A stretch of 64,000 nt of DNA from JBBQLG01 sp964251665 (GTDB lineage: Bacteria > Bacteroidota > Bacteroidia > Cytophagales > Spirosomataceae). Below the pieces are notes generated by a model, which was not told where the DNA came from, made no database searches, and was given only the letters and a program-made list of their open reading frames with translations. Positions 1 to 7,719 of the stretch are shown here, piece after piece. Made by a program: the position numbers and the translations under genes. The first letter of the stretch is position 1. Every line of letters begins with the position of its first letter. The stretch lies in the NCBI GenBank assembly GCA_964251665.1, contig CAXUKO010000016.1, positions 82,904 through 146,903 of the forward strand. The letters run 5' to 3'.

Positions 1-9
1 GAGTTAGCA

Positions 10-240
10 ATGGACATCGATGAATCAGATCTGTATCCAATGGCCGTGATTACCATGCTTCAAATCTTTGATGCTGAAGTTTGTTACGGCGAATATTGCG
101 AATCCGAGTTCTTTGGTAGTGACGATTGGGAATCCATTTCCCTAACCGATGGGGAAAATGAGGAGAACGAAGACGACGAGAGTCAAATTGACATTAAGCA
201 AGAATCTCCAATGTTTTTTATCAAAGAACTTGAAATTTGA
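10..240 (+). CDS. Small acidic hypothetical protein, possibly 5'-truncated by the window edge
   Basis: A 76-residue reading that is very rich in Asp and Glu, especially over residues 31-62. No domain is recognised. The frame stays open upstream of the ATG to the window edge (codons for E, L, A precede it), so the true start may lie outside the window and the ATG may be internal. It ends at a TGA about 140 bases before an IS3-family element. Acidic proteins of this size are often immunity or DNA-mimic proteins, but nothing here supports a specific role. Composition alone makes it plausible as a gene. Confidence 0.45.
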   Translation: MDIDESDLYPMAVITMLQIFDAEVCYGEYCESEFFGSDDWESISLTDGENEENEDDESQIDIKQESPMFFIKELEI

Positions 241-383
241 TCATATCAAATTGGCTGACAGGAAATGCTCGCTGAACTCCGTCAAACTTTAGGTTAGTCG
301 AAGCGGTGCTGTTTTGTGTGTTCCTCAAAGAGAATGTTGAACTGGTTATTGACTTCTTCCAATCCCAGTGTCCTGAACTGACC
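241..383 (+). other. Gap with an open protein fragment ending at the IS boundary
   Basis: Between the acidic ORF and the IS3 element, the frame starting at 276 is open for 36 codons up to 383, where the IS begins. It reads a hydrophobic/acidic stretch including FLKENVELVIDFFQSQ. It has no start codon and may be a gene cut by the IS, or chance. No family is recognised. Confidence 0.25.
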
Positions 384-491
384 TGTTCCCAAAAAACTGG
401 ACCGCTGTAAAGTAGAGACTTCGGGCGATTTTTGATACCTTAAACAATCAAACAATCACTTATGAAAAAGTCAAAATTCACCGAAGCACAG

Positions 492-507
492 ACGGTTGGC
501 CGCTGCC
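492..507. repeat. GC-rich micro-insertion 1 (16 bp)
   Basis: Sequence ACGGTTGGCCGCTGCC, equally alignable as CGGTTGGCCGCTGCCA one base to the right. It interrupts OrfA between codons for Q (FTEAQ) and I (IVFALR). Removing 16 bp reconnects the ATG at 462 with the OrfA frame. It is the most divergent member of the set. Confidence 0.7.
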
Positions 508-587
508 ATTGTCTTTGCCCTTCGGCAAGCTGATACAGGCACCGTTGTGGCCGAAGTTTGCCGTAAGATGGGCATCAGTGAGGCTAC

Positions 588-602
588 CGCACCGGCGGAC
601 CG
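588..602. repeat. GC-rich micro-insertion 2 (15 bp, exact 15-mer)
   Basis: Sequence CGCACCGGCGGACCG, the exact complement of CGGTCCGCCGGTGCG. It is found again at 45635-45649 and 45722-45736 in a different IS. It adds five residues within the OrfA helix-turn-helix. Deleting it gives the expected GISEATFYNWKKKYGG. Confidence 0.9.
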
Positions 603-1117
603 GTTCTACAACTGGAAAAAGAAGTATGGTGGCTTAGGCGTACCTGAACTTCGGCGGCTTCGCCAACTGGAAGAAGAGAACCAACAGCTCAAGCAACTGG
701 TGGCCGATCTAAGCCTGGATAAACAGATGCTACAGGATGTGCTCAAAAAAAAGCTCTGAGGCCAGCTCAACGCCGGGGACTGGCCCAGAGCCTGATGAAC
801 GATTATCGGGTGTCCAACCGGCGGGCCTGCAAAGTAATATCCCTACAGCGATCGAGTTGGTTTTACAAAGGCAAAGCACGAAACGATTCAGTGCTACGTG
901 AGCGGATTCGGGACATCGCTCAGACCCGCGTGCGATACGGTAGCCGCCGTATTGCTACCTTGCTCAGGCGGGAAGGCTGGCGGGATAATCACAAGCGTAT
1001 TCATCGATTGTACTGCCTAGAAGGCTTAAATCTGCGTAGCAAACGACCTCGCCGTAAACGAGCTGCGGCTCATCGGCTTGATCGAATAGAGCTTTCTAGT
1101 ATTGCTCAATGCTGGAA

Positions 1118-1132
1118 CGGTCCGCCGCGCGG
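1118..1132. repeat. GC-rich micro-insertion 3 (15 bp)
   Basis: Sequence CGGTCCGCCGCGCGG. It lies in OrfB between the W-N and M-G codons of the first catalytic strand and adds GPPRG in frame. It shares CGGTCCGCCG with the exact 15-mer. Confidence 0.85.
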
Positions 1133-1190
1133 CATGGGTTTTGTAGCAGATCAGCTCTTCGACGGGCGAAAAATCCGGGCTTTAACAGTA

Positions 1191-1206
1191 CGGGGCCGCC
1201 CGAGCG
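1191..1206. repeat. GC-rich micro-insertion 4 (16 bp, exact 16-mer)
   Basis: Sequence CGGGGCCGCCCGAGCG, inserted just before GTGG in OrfB (LTV/VDNFSR). The identical 16-mer, also before GTGG, is at 46411-46426 on the other strand in another IS. It shifts the frame. Confidence 0.9.
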
Positions 1207-1443
1207 GTGGATAATTTTAGTCGTCAGTGCGTAGCAATCCATGTCGGCCAATCGTTAAAAGGAAATGATGTGGTAGCAGTTATGGACCGGTTGCGAGTCG
1301 AATTAGCTGGGGTACCTAAACGTATTCAGGTTGATAATGGTAGCGAATTTATCTCAAAAGCGTTAGACTTGTGGGCCTATGAGCACGGGGTGACTTTAGA
1401 CTTCTCACGACCTGGCAAACCGACTGATAACCCGTTTATCGAG

Positions 1444-1459
1444 CGGTCCGCCGCTGCGG
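1444..1459. repeat. GC-rich micro-insertion 5 (16 bp)
   Basis: Sequence CGGTCCGCCGCTGCGG, directly after the codon of the catalytic Glu of OrfB. It shifts the frame; removal restores NPFIESFNGSFRDECL. Confidence 0.85.
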
Positions 1460-1723
1460 TCATTTAACGGTAGCTTTAGAGATGAGTGTTTGAACGCCCA
1501 TTGGTTCCTCTCACTGGAAGATGCCCGAGAGAAAATCGAGCAGTGGCGGGAGGAGTATAATGACTTTCGGCCTCACAGTTCCCTCGGCGGATTAACGCCA
1601 AATCAAGTGGGAACAGAAGGGAAGAAAAAAACAAATGAACGTCCGATCCTCAATCTCTGAGTGGTCCAAGAAATGGGTAGGCTTCAAACTAACCATTTCG
1701 TTTGGCCGAACAGTGGTACAAAC

Positions 1724-2066
1724 AATGGGGTACACTATAAAGATCTCGCGTTCGGTTTCCAATTGCCGTACTCGATCCTTGAGCTGCAGGTTTTCCAGCG
1801 CCAACTCACTTTGCTTACTGCTTACTTTTTTTATCCCTTGGTTCTGATTCTTCCAACGGTAGATTAGATTTTCTGAAACACCTAACGCCTTTGAAACATA
1901 GGTGGCTGTCTGACCGTTGGCCAACATTTTGACGACTTCGTTTTTGAAGTCAGCGTCATACTTACGCCGGGTTTTGGGTGTGCTTGGTTGCTGCATGATC
2001 TTACTAAGTTAAGCAAGTTCACTGTGCCGATAAATTAGACCATCTCAGAGAATGGGGTACACTATA
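1724..2066 (-). mobile_element. Remnant of a second IS3-family element with a duplicated end
   Basis: A 16-bp sequence, AATGGGGTACACTATA, occurs at 1724-1739 and again, in the same orientation, at 2051-2066. The right copy is the outer end of an IS whose OrfA lies inside (1740-1996). The left copy joins OrfA abruptly and is followed by sequence that resembles another IS end before IS3 copy 1 begins. This looks like one IS end inserted into another, then truncated. Confidence 0.6.
1740..1996 (-). pseudogene. IS3-family OrfA fragment
   Basis: The N-terminal 86 or so residues are a standard OrfA: a helix-turn-helix (KTRRKYDADFKNEVVKML, VSKALGVSENLIYRWK) followed by a zipper (LALENLQLKDRVRQLETERE). 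After LETEREI the reading continues into the terminal repeat at 1724-1739 and is no longer transposase. No OrfB follows, so the element is a remnant. ATG at 1994-1996 fits the family start. Confidence 0.75.
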
Positions 2067-2130
2067 CAACTGTGGGGAGCGGCCAACATTATTGCCTTTT
2101 TAGAAGCAGTAAAACCAAGACTCAACAACC

Positions 2131-2895
2131 ATGAAAACTTTGCTTTGCTGTAGCCTACTGCTACTGGCCTTATCTTGTAAAAAGGCTCCATCCGACATTG
2201 TCGACCCGCAACACGATACGGTTCGAGGTGAATATCCAGACTGGTACACGCTCAAAGCGCCTATTGATAAAGACATTCAGGGGGTATGGGGAGACCGAGA
2301 TAAAACGCCACTGATCTCGACGGGTTATGCTATTTTTCGTTCGACGGATAAAGGCAATCATTGGCAACAAGTGCTTCAGCAATCCATTGGCATAGTTGGC
2401 TTCGTGCAGAATCAGGACACCTTATTTACGATGAGTGGTCTAGTCAATCAATCAGCTGGGGAAACTTATCAGCAATTCATGGTTCACGCTAATAACTACA
2501 GTTTGGACGATGGCCAAAGTTGGCAAGCCTACACTAGGCGAAATCCAATCCTCGCGGATATTCCCACCTATGGAAGCGTTGATAACTGGTTGCGGATTAA
2601 CCCCATCATTAGCTCAACAGGCACCCGATACCAGATTAATCGTATCTTCTTCAATGGTTCTACAGCCACGAGCGGTAATTACGAGACCCCTGGGGTCATC
2701 ACCGCTACTGGCCGTCGATTTGATTTGCCTCAACTTCATCAAATCCAAAGTCTGTACTTAGATGAGCAGCAACGACTCTATCTGGCTGGCACGGATGCGG
2801 TTTGTGGTCGGGGTCATTCGGGGGAGGGGTTCTCGTTTTGTAACAGTAAACAGGGCCGGGGCGTGGTCTATATTTCCAAGCATCCATTGCCATAG
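2131..2895 (+). CDS. BNR/Asp-box repeat lipoprotein
   Basis: A 254-residue secreted lipoprotein. The first 16 residues are a signal peptide with the lipobox LALSC (Cys16), followed by KK. Two Asp-box-like motifs are visible: STDKGNHW (about residues 71-78) and SLDDGQSW (about 125-132). These sit on beta-propeller blades of sialidase-like and photosystem-assembly-factor-like proteins. The segment LYLDEQQRLYLAGTDAVCGRG fits a further blade. A complete propeller needs more blades, so this is either a short form or incomplete. Catalytic residues of true sialidases are not apparent. It lies upstream of the FecR-SusCD genes, but with more than 200 bases between, so co-transcription is uncertain. 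Confidence 0.6.
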   Translation: MKTLLCCSLLLLALSCKKAPSDIVDPQHDTVRGEYPDWYTLKAPIDKDIQGVWGDRDKTPLISTGYAIFRSTDKGNHWQQVLQQSIGIVGFVQNQDTLFTMSGLVNQSAGETYQQFMVHANNYSLDDGQSWQAYTRRNPILADIPTYGSVDNWLRINPIISSTGTRYQINRIFFNGSTATSGNYETPGVITATGRRFDLPQLHQIQSLYLDEQQRLYLAGTDAVCGRGHSGEGFSFCNSKQGRGVVYISKHPLP

Positions 2896-3103
2896 CTTAA
2901 CATATTCTGAGTGGCTGTTGCAAAAGTAACTCATTTATAATCTGCCTTTCGCGTAGGGAGTATACTGGTTGGTGCTCGCCTGTCCGGAATGGCCTACTTA
3001 ATATGCTTTGTAGCGGAATCGTAGAAAAAAATCTAAAAATTTTACCTGTTTGTTTACGGGTTTTTACCTAAAGCATTGTCTTTGCGTTTGAAACCCCAAC
3101 GCA

Positions 3104-4165
3104 ATGCACAATTCTGTCGACTGGAACTTACTGGGAAAAGTAATTGCCGGAGAAGCAACACCAATAGAAAGACAACAGTTTGATGACTGGCTGGCCGCCC
3201 ATCCCGACCAGCAACCCATAGTGGCTAATCTGCGCCAATTCTGGCTGACACCTGTTGCCAAAACAGACACAGCCGATCAAACCGTGGCGAAGGCTTTTGA
3301 GCGGCTCCAGGAGCGTATACACGGTAAAACTGCCCCCACCAAAAGCTCTGTCCGTCCGCTGTGGTCGTGGCAGCCGTGGGCTGGCTGGGCTACAGCCGCA
3401 TCGGTGGCCTTGGTAGTTGGTTTTATTAGCTGGCAACAATGGCGTCCCACTACCGTTGCGCGGCCTCTTGTCGAGCAAGTCAACCCCAAAGGTACCCGGT
3501 CGCAGATTCACTTAGCCGACGGTAGCACAGTCTGGCTTAATGCCGACAGCCACCTGAGTTATCCCAAAACATTTACCGGTTCAGTGCGGGAGGTATCCCT
3601 GGAAGGTGAAGCATTTTTTACCGTTACCCATAATCCGAAGCAGCCATTTGTGGTCCGCCTGAAGACGGGATCGGTTCGGGTGCTGGGTACGTCGTTCAAT
3701 GTTCGAGCCTATCCGGGCGATAGCACCGTCGAAACAGCCGTCGTCACGGGCCGAGTTGCTTTTATCCCGAAAGTGGGAAGCCCACGCAGGACGGGTCGGG
3801 ACCAGCCAACCTCACCGGCATCGGATACGCTGTTTTTGCTGCCCAACAGCAAGGCGATTCAGTCCCTCACGCGGCATTCGGTGGTGGCCAGGCCAACGGT
3901 AGCCGCCAATCAAATCGCCTGGACGGAATCAAGATTAGTGTTTCGCAACACACCCATGGGCGAAGTGGCTAAAACCCTCGAACGCTGGTATGGCACGCCC
4001 GTCACGCTCGAAGGCGAATCGCTACGTCAATGTCCCCTAACGGGTACGTTTCAGAACCAGAGCCTACAGGAAGTGATGAGCCTGATTGCTATGACTAACC
4101 AGTTTCACTATGAATTAACCGCTTCTCGGGTAACCATCAAAGGCCCCGGCTGCGAGAGCCACTAA
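3104..4165 (+). CDS. FecR-family anti-sigma factor
   Basis: A 353-residue single-pass inner-membrane regulator. The cytoplasmic N-terminus (IAGEATPIERQQFDDWLAAH) is the usual anti-sigma part. One membrane segment lies around WAGWATAASVALVVGFISW (about residues 93-112). The periplasmic FecR domain follows (TRSQIHLADGSTVWLNADS, then VSLEGEAFFTVTH). The C-terminal DUF4974-type domain starts near RLVFRNTPMGEVAKTLERWY. Such proteins bind the STN domain of a TonB-dependent transporter and control an ECF sigma factor. The cognate SusC is 37 bases downstream. No ECF sigma gene is found upstream, which is unusual; the partner must be encoded elsewhere. Confidence 0.93.
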   Translation: MHNSVDWNLLGKVIAGEATPIERQQFDDWLAAHPDQQPIVANLRQFWLTPVAKTDTADQTVAKAFERLQERIHGKTAPTKSSVRPLWSWQPWAGWATAASVALVVGFISWQQWRPTTVARPLVEQVNPKGTRSQIHLADGSTVWLNADSHLSYPKTFTGSVREVSLEGEAFFTVTHNPKQPFVVRLKTGSVRVLGTSFNVRAYPGDSTVETAVVTGRVAFIPKVGSPRRTGRDQPTSPASDTLFLLPNSKAIQSLTRHSVVARPTVAANQIAWTESRLVFRNTPMGEVAKTLERWYGTPVTLEGESLRQCPLTGTFQNQSLQEVMSLIAMTNQFHYELTASRVTIKGPGCESH

Positions 4166-4202
4166 TGCCGTTCTGAGTACCTGTTTCTAAACCAATCAAT
4201 TT

Positions 4203-7200
4203 ATGAACAACTATTTTACCTGCTGGCTGCTGGTTTCGTTAAGCACAGGTCCGGGCTTGTCGGCGCAGGACTTGGCCAGTACCAACGCCCTGGTGTCGCC
4301 CAGACAAATCACCGATAAAAGCACCGTAACTCTATCGTCGGAGGGGCGCACCCTAGACCTTATTCTGCGGGCCATCGAGCAACAGACTGATTACACATTC
4401 GTGTACAGCAATGGGCAGTTTGGGAAACTCCGGCCCGCCCTGCAAAGTGTCCGGCAACCCCTGCGACAGGTGCTGAACAATCTGCTGACTCCGCTGGCAA
4501 TTAGCTATCGGATTGTAGATAAACAGATCATTCTGGTCAATCAGGAACGAATTCTGACGGGTCAGGTAACGGATGGCGAAAACGGCGAAGGCCTACCGGG
4601 GGTCAACATCACGCTCAAGGGCAGTAGCCGGGGCACCACCACCGACGGACAGGGCAACTACCGGCTCACATTACCCACGGGCAGCAGCGCAACGCCCACA
4701 CTGGTATTCAGCTACGTGGGTTACCTGCCTCAGGAATTCATTTTAGGCACTCAGTCGATCCTAAACGTAAAACTTGCCTCCGACGTGCGGGGCTTGGAAG
4801 AGGTCCAGGTTGTGGCGTTTGGCGAACAGCGCAAGCGTGATCTGACCGGCTCTATTTCGTCCCTTAAACCCGATGCCATTCGGACCAACACTGCGGCCAG
4901 TCCCGATGTGGCCCTGCAGGGCCGAGCGGCTGGTGTTCAGATTACCCAGGCGGGCGGTACGCCCGGCGGGGCAGTGCGCATCAACGTACGGGGGGTGGCC
5001 TCTATCAATTCCAACGCCCAGCCGCTAATCGTGATCGACGGTATACCGGTAATCAATCAGGCATTTGGGACAGGTGGGGTAGCCATGAATCCGCTGTCGG
5101 AAATCAACCCCGATGACATTGAGAGTATGGAAATACTAAAAGACGCGGCGGCTTCTGTGTTGTACGGTTCGAGGGCGGCCAACGGGGTTATTCTGATTAC
5201 CACCAAAAAAGGAAAATCGGGTAAACCCACCTTTGATGTCAGTTATCAGGAAGGTGTCACGAACACGACTAACCAGGTAAAACTCGTGGACAACGGGGCT
5301 GACTACTTTGCCATCCTGAAGCGGGCTGCTGCCCAGAATAAGTTCTCGGGTCTGGCTCCCGCATCAACAAACCTAATTTCGCTACTCCCATCGGGTATTT
5401 TGCAGGGGTCTGATGCCAACATTGACAACCGCCTGCTGACCGATTCCGCCACGCTTTACAACGGCCGGACGGACTGGCTCTCGCAAGTATTGCGGCAGGG
5501 GTCATACCGGGTCGCCACACTGGGCATCAGTGCCGGTACAAAAACGCTTCAGGCCTACGTCAGTGGCTCGTATCGGAAAGACAATGGCATTGTTGTCGGG
5601 CAGTCGCTGCAACGGGTAAGCGGGCGGATCAACCTGATCTACAAGCCCATTCGGCAAGTTCAACTGGGCCTTAACTCATCCATCAACGGGCTGGAAAATA
5701 ACACCCAGCCCCTCGGAAATTCATTTCGTTACGCTCTGACAACAGCCTTACCGGCTTATCCCATACAATTGGCCGACGGTACGTATTTTAATGGTATCAA
5801 CCGGGGTAACAATGCCATCAATATTGGCTCGAATCCGGTTTTCTTTCGCAACAACTACCAGGAAGTCACCCACACCACCCGCAGCATCAATACGGCCTTT
5901 CTGCAACTCGAACCGCTGGCCGGTTTGACTATTAGAACCGAATGGGGCTATGATATACAGAGAAACACCAGCGATGCCTTGTACACACCCGCCCTGTTTC
6001 CGGCGGGTATTTCTAGCAAAGAAAAGAACGGCAATGGCCGGGCGCTAAACAACGTATTCACCAGCAGCACTTGGAACACTAACAACCTAATTACCTACAC
6101 CCGTCAACTGGCCAAAAACCAACGGCTGACGGTGTTGCTGGGGAACAGCGTACAAAGTCAAAGCTCAAAATCGACTACCTACGTAACCGAAAATGTGCTC
6201 GAAGGGCAGCGCAGCGGCACAGATACGACCCGTAGATCGCCGGTTAACGATGACCCGGCCTTTCGGTTTGTGTCATTCTTCGGGCGGCTGAACTACAGCC
6301 TGCGGGACAAATATCTTTTCGAGGCTACATTTCGCACCGATGGGTCATCGCGGTTTGGGCCAGGCCGTAAGTTTGCTTCGTTTCCGGGCGTTTCGGCGGG
6401 CTGGGTGCTCAGCGATGAGCCGTTGCTTCGGGACAATGTCAAAAGCCTTTCGTTTTTAAAGTTGCGGGCTTCCTATGGCCTGACAGGAAACGCCGAGATT
6501 GGCAATTTTTCATGGCAGAAATCATTTATGTCCGTCGGCTACAATACGGCCGTGTACGCGGGTTCTACGGGTGGGCAGTTCACCAATCCGGGCAACCAGG
6601 ATTTGAGTTGGGAATCGACTAAACAGCTAAACGCGGGGCTTGATTTCGGGTTTCTGGGCAACCGCATCCGGGGTACGTTCGATTTTTACAACAAAGTATC
6701 CAACGGGTTACTGCTCAACTACGACCTTGGACCGCTCTACGGCACCATCAACAATGTAATTACACTCAACCTCGGCTCGGTGCGCAACCGGGGGCTGGAG
6801 TTCAGCATAAGTACCCAGAACATAGTTAGGCCCCGTTTCCGCTGGACGACAGATTTTAATATTGCCCGCAACCAAAACGAAGTCCTCAGTACCTACACTG
6901 CGCCCTTTTTAAACTACCCGTACCAGTTCATATCAGGTCCTAACATTGCCGCCGTTGGGTATCCGCTCGGCACGTACTATTTGGCTAAATTCGCCGGGTT
7001 CGATCCGCTTACGGGCAACGAACTGTTCTACGAGCGTAACCGCAATGCGTTTACCATCGGTGGGCAGACCGTGCCGACGGGTAATCTCTGGGATGGTACC
7101 GTGAATAACCAGTCGGGCAGCAATCAGTTTATCCAAGACGGCAAAACACCGTACCCCAAGTTTTTCGGTGGGCTGACCAACTCGTTCACCGTCGGCCCGT

Positions 7201-7706
7201 TCGATGTCAGCGCGCTGATTTATTTTCAGTACGGAAACTGGATTTACGATCAGGGCGAACGGCAACAGAGTTATCCTTCTCTTAATCCGGGCTCTAATAA
7301 CACAACGGTTGGTCAGGTACTGCGGGCCGAAGTGCCGGGAATCGGCCGCCTGACCGACGAGTTGAACCGGATCGACGGGGGGGCGTACCGGCTCCAGTGG
7401 CAATCCAACGCCCGCCTTTTTGAATCGACACGGTTCCTGCACGATGGCTCATTTGCCCGGCTTAAAAACTTTCAGGTTGGCTATACCCTGCCGGTAGCGA
7501 CGGCTAAACGCCTGCACTTGCGCACGGTGCGGGTGTATGCCACGGCGCAGAACCTGCTGACAGTAACCAAATTTAAAGGCTGGGACCCGGAGATTTTTAA
7601 CAACAATGGAGCCACTGGGGGCACGGCTACCCTCGGCCCCGGCGTCACCAACAATGACCTGTCGCAGGTCAAAACCCTTAGTCTGGGCCTGAACGTGGGC
7701 TTTTAA
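4203..7706 (+). CDS. SusC/RagA-family TonB-linked outer-membrane transporter with STN domain
   Basis: 1167 residues. In order: a signal peptide (about 1-21), an STN secretin/TonB short domain (about 38-115, VTLSSEGRTLDLILRAIEQQ), a carboxypeptidase-D-regulatory-like domain (about 118-195, LTGQVTDGENGEGLPGVNIT), the plug (about 205-335, with VRGVASINSNAQPLIVIDGI and YGSRAANGVILITTKKG), then a 22-strand-type barrel ending in LSLGLNVGF with a C-terminal aromatic. With SusD it forms a lidded importer for oligosaccharides, energised by TonB. The STN domain implies signalling through the FecR encoded just upstream. SusD starts 13 bases after its stop, so the genes form one operon. Substrate is not read from the sequence; the fucosidase downstream suggests fucosylated glycans. 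Confidence 0.96.
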   Translation: MNNYFTCWLLVSLSTGPGLSAQDLASTNALVSPRQITDKSTVTLSSEGRTLDLILRAIEQQTDYTFVYSNGQFGKLRPALQSVRQPLRQVLNNLLTPLAISYRIVDKQIILVNQERILTGQVTDGENGEGLPGVNITLKGSSRGTTTDGQGNYRLTLPTGSSATPTLVFSYVGYLPQEFILGTQSILNVKLASDVRGLEEVQVVAFGEQRKRDLTGSISSLKPDAIRTNTAASPDVALQGRAAGVQITQAGGTPGGAVRINVRGVASINSNAQPLIVIDGIPVINQAFGTGGVAMNPLSEINPDDIESMEILKDAAASVLYGSRAANGVILITTKKGKSGKPTFDVSYQEGVTNTTNQVKLVDNGADYFAILKRAAAQNKFSGLAPASTNLISLLPSGILQGSDANIDNRLLTDSATLYNGRTDWLSQVLRQGSYRVATLGISAGTKTLQAYVSGSYRKDNGIVVGQSLQRVSGRINLIYKPIRQVQLGLNSSINGLENNTQPLGNSFRYALTTALPAYPIQLADGTYFNGINRGNNAINIGSNPVFFRNNYQEVTHTTRSINTAFLQLEPLAGLTIRTEWGYDIQRNTSDALYTPALFPAGISSKEKNGNGRALNNVFTSSTWNTNNLITYTRQLAKNQRLTVLLGNSVQSQSSKSTTYVTENVLEGQRSGTDTTRRSPVNDDPAFRFVSFFGRLNYSLRDKYLFEATFRTDGSSRFGPGRKFASFPGVSAGWVLSDEPLLRDNVKSLSFLKLRASYGLTGNAEIGNFSWQKSFMSVGYNTAVYAGSTGGQFTNPGNQDLSWESTKQLNAGLDFGFLGNRIRGTFDFYNKVSNGLLLNYDLGPLYGTINNVITLNLGSVRNRGLEFSISTQNIVRPRFRWTTDFNIARNQNEVLSTYTAPFLNYPYQFISGPNIAAVGYPLGTYYLAKFAGFDPLTGNELFYERNRNAFTIGGQTVPTGNLWDGTVNNQSGSNQFIQDGKTPYPKFFGGLTNSFTVGPFDVSALIYFQYGNWIYDQGERQQSYPSLNPGSNNTTVGQVLRAEVPGIGRLTDELNRIDGGAYRLQWQSNARLFESTRFLHDGSFARLKNFQVGYTLPVATAKRLHLRTVRVYATAQNLLTVTKFKGWDPEIFNNNGATGGTATLGPGVTNNDLSQVKTLSLGLNVGF

Positions 7707-7719
7707 CCAAGAAATTCTC

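Larger units (their letters stand above)
462..759 (+). pseudogene. IS3-family transposase OrfA, interrupted by two micro-insertions
   Basis: The native start is ATG at 462 (MKKSKFTEAQ). A 16-bp GC-rich insertion at 492-507 then shifts the frame. Without it the protein continues IVFALRQADTGT, the normal OrfA helix-turn-helix. A second, in-frame 15-bp insertion at 588-602 adds five residues (APADR or equivalent) inside the turn-helix sequence SEAT/FYNWKKKYGG. The leucine-zipper part (LRQLEEENQQLKQLVADLSL) is intact. The gene ends at an A8-G run (745-753), a slippery site where IS3 elements shift -1 into OrfB. OrfA normally binds the element ends and regulates transposition; this copy cannot be made full length. 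Confidence 0.85.
742..1660 (+). pseudogene. IS3-family transposase OrfB (DDE integrase), broken by three micro-insertions
   Basis: OrfB is entered by -1 frameshifting at the A run near 745-753 and begins KKALRPAQRRGLAQSLMNDY. Residual domains are HTH_21-like (VLRERIRDIAQTRVRYGSRR) followed by the rve integrase core. An in-frame 15-bp insertion lies at 1118-1132. A 16-bp insertion at 1191-1206 brings in a stop (ends PSGG). Another 16-bp insertion at 1444-1459 falls directly after the codon of the catalytic Glu (NPFIE/SFNG). Conceptual removal gives CWNMGFVADQLFDGRKIRA and LTVVDNFSRQCVAIHVG, clearly IS3-type. The first catalytic Asp (usually WSMDFV) reads Gly here. The frame closes at TGA 1658-1660. 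Confidence 0.85.
384..1680 (+). mobile_element. IS3-family insertion sequence, copy 1 (inactivated)
   Basis: The element carries the two overlapping frames typical of IS3. OrfA holds a helix-turn-helix and leucine zipper; OrfB is a DDE integrase. Imperfect terminal inverted repeats are visible: the left one begins near 384 (TGTTCCC...CTGGACC) and the right one near 1661-1680 (GGTCC...GGGTA). The exact right end and a target duplication could not be fixed. Five GC-rich 15-16-bp insertions interrupt the two genes, and the first catalytic Asp appears changed to Gly. The copy should be dead. Its right side abuts the remnant of another IS. Confidence 0.85.

Noticed and set aside
795..1467. Two small independent genes in IS3 copy 1
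   Set aside because: They are the pieces of one OrfB broken by the 16-bp insertion at 1191-1206.
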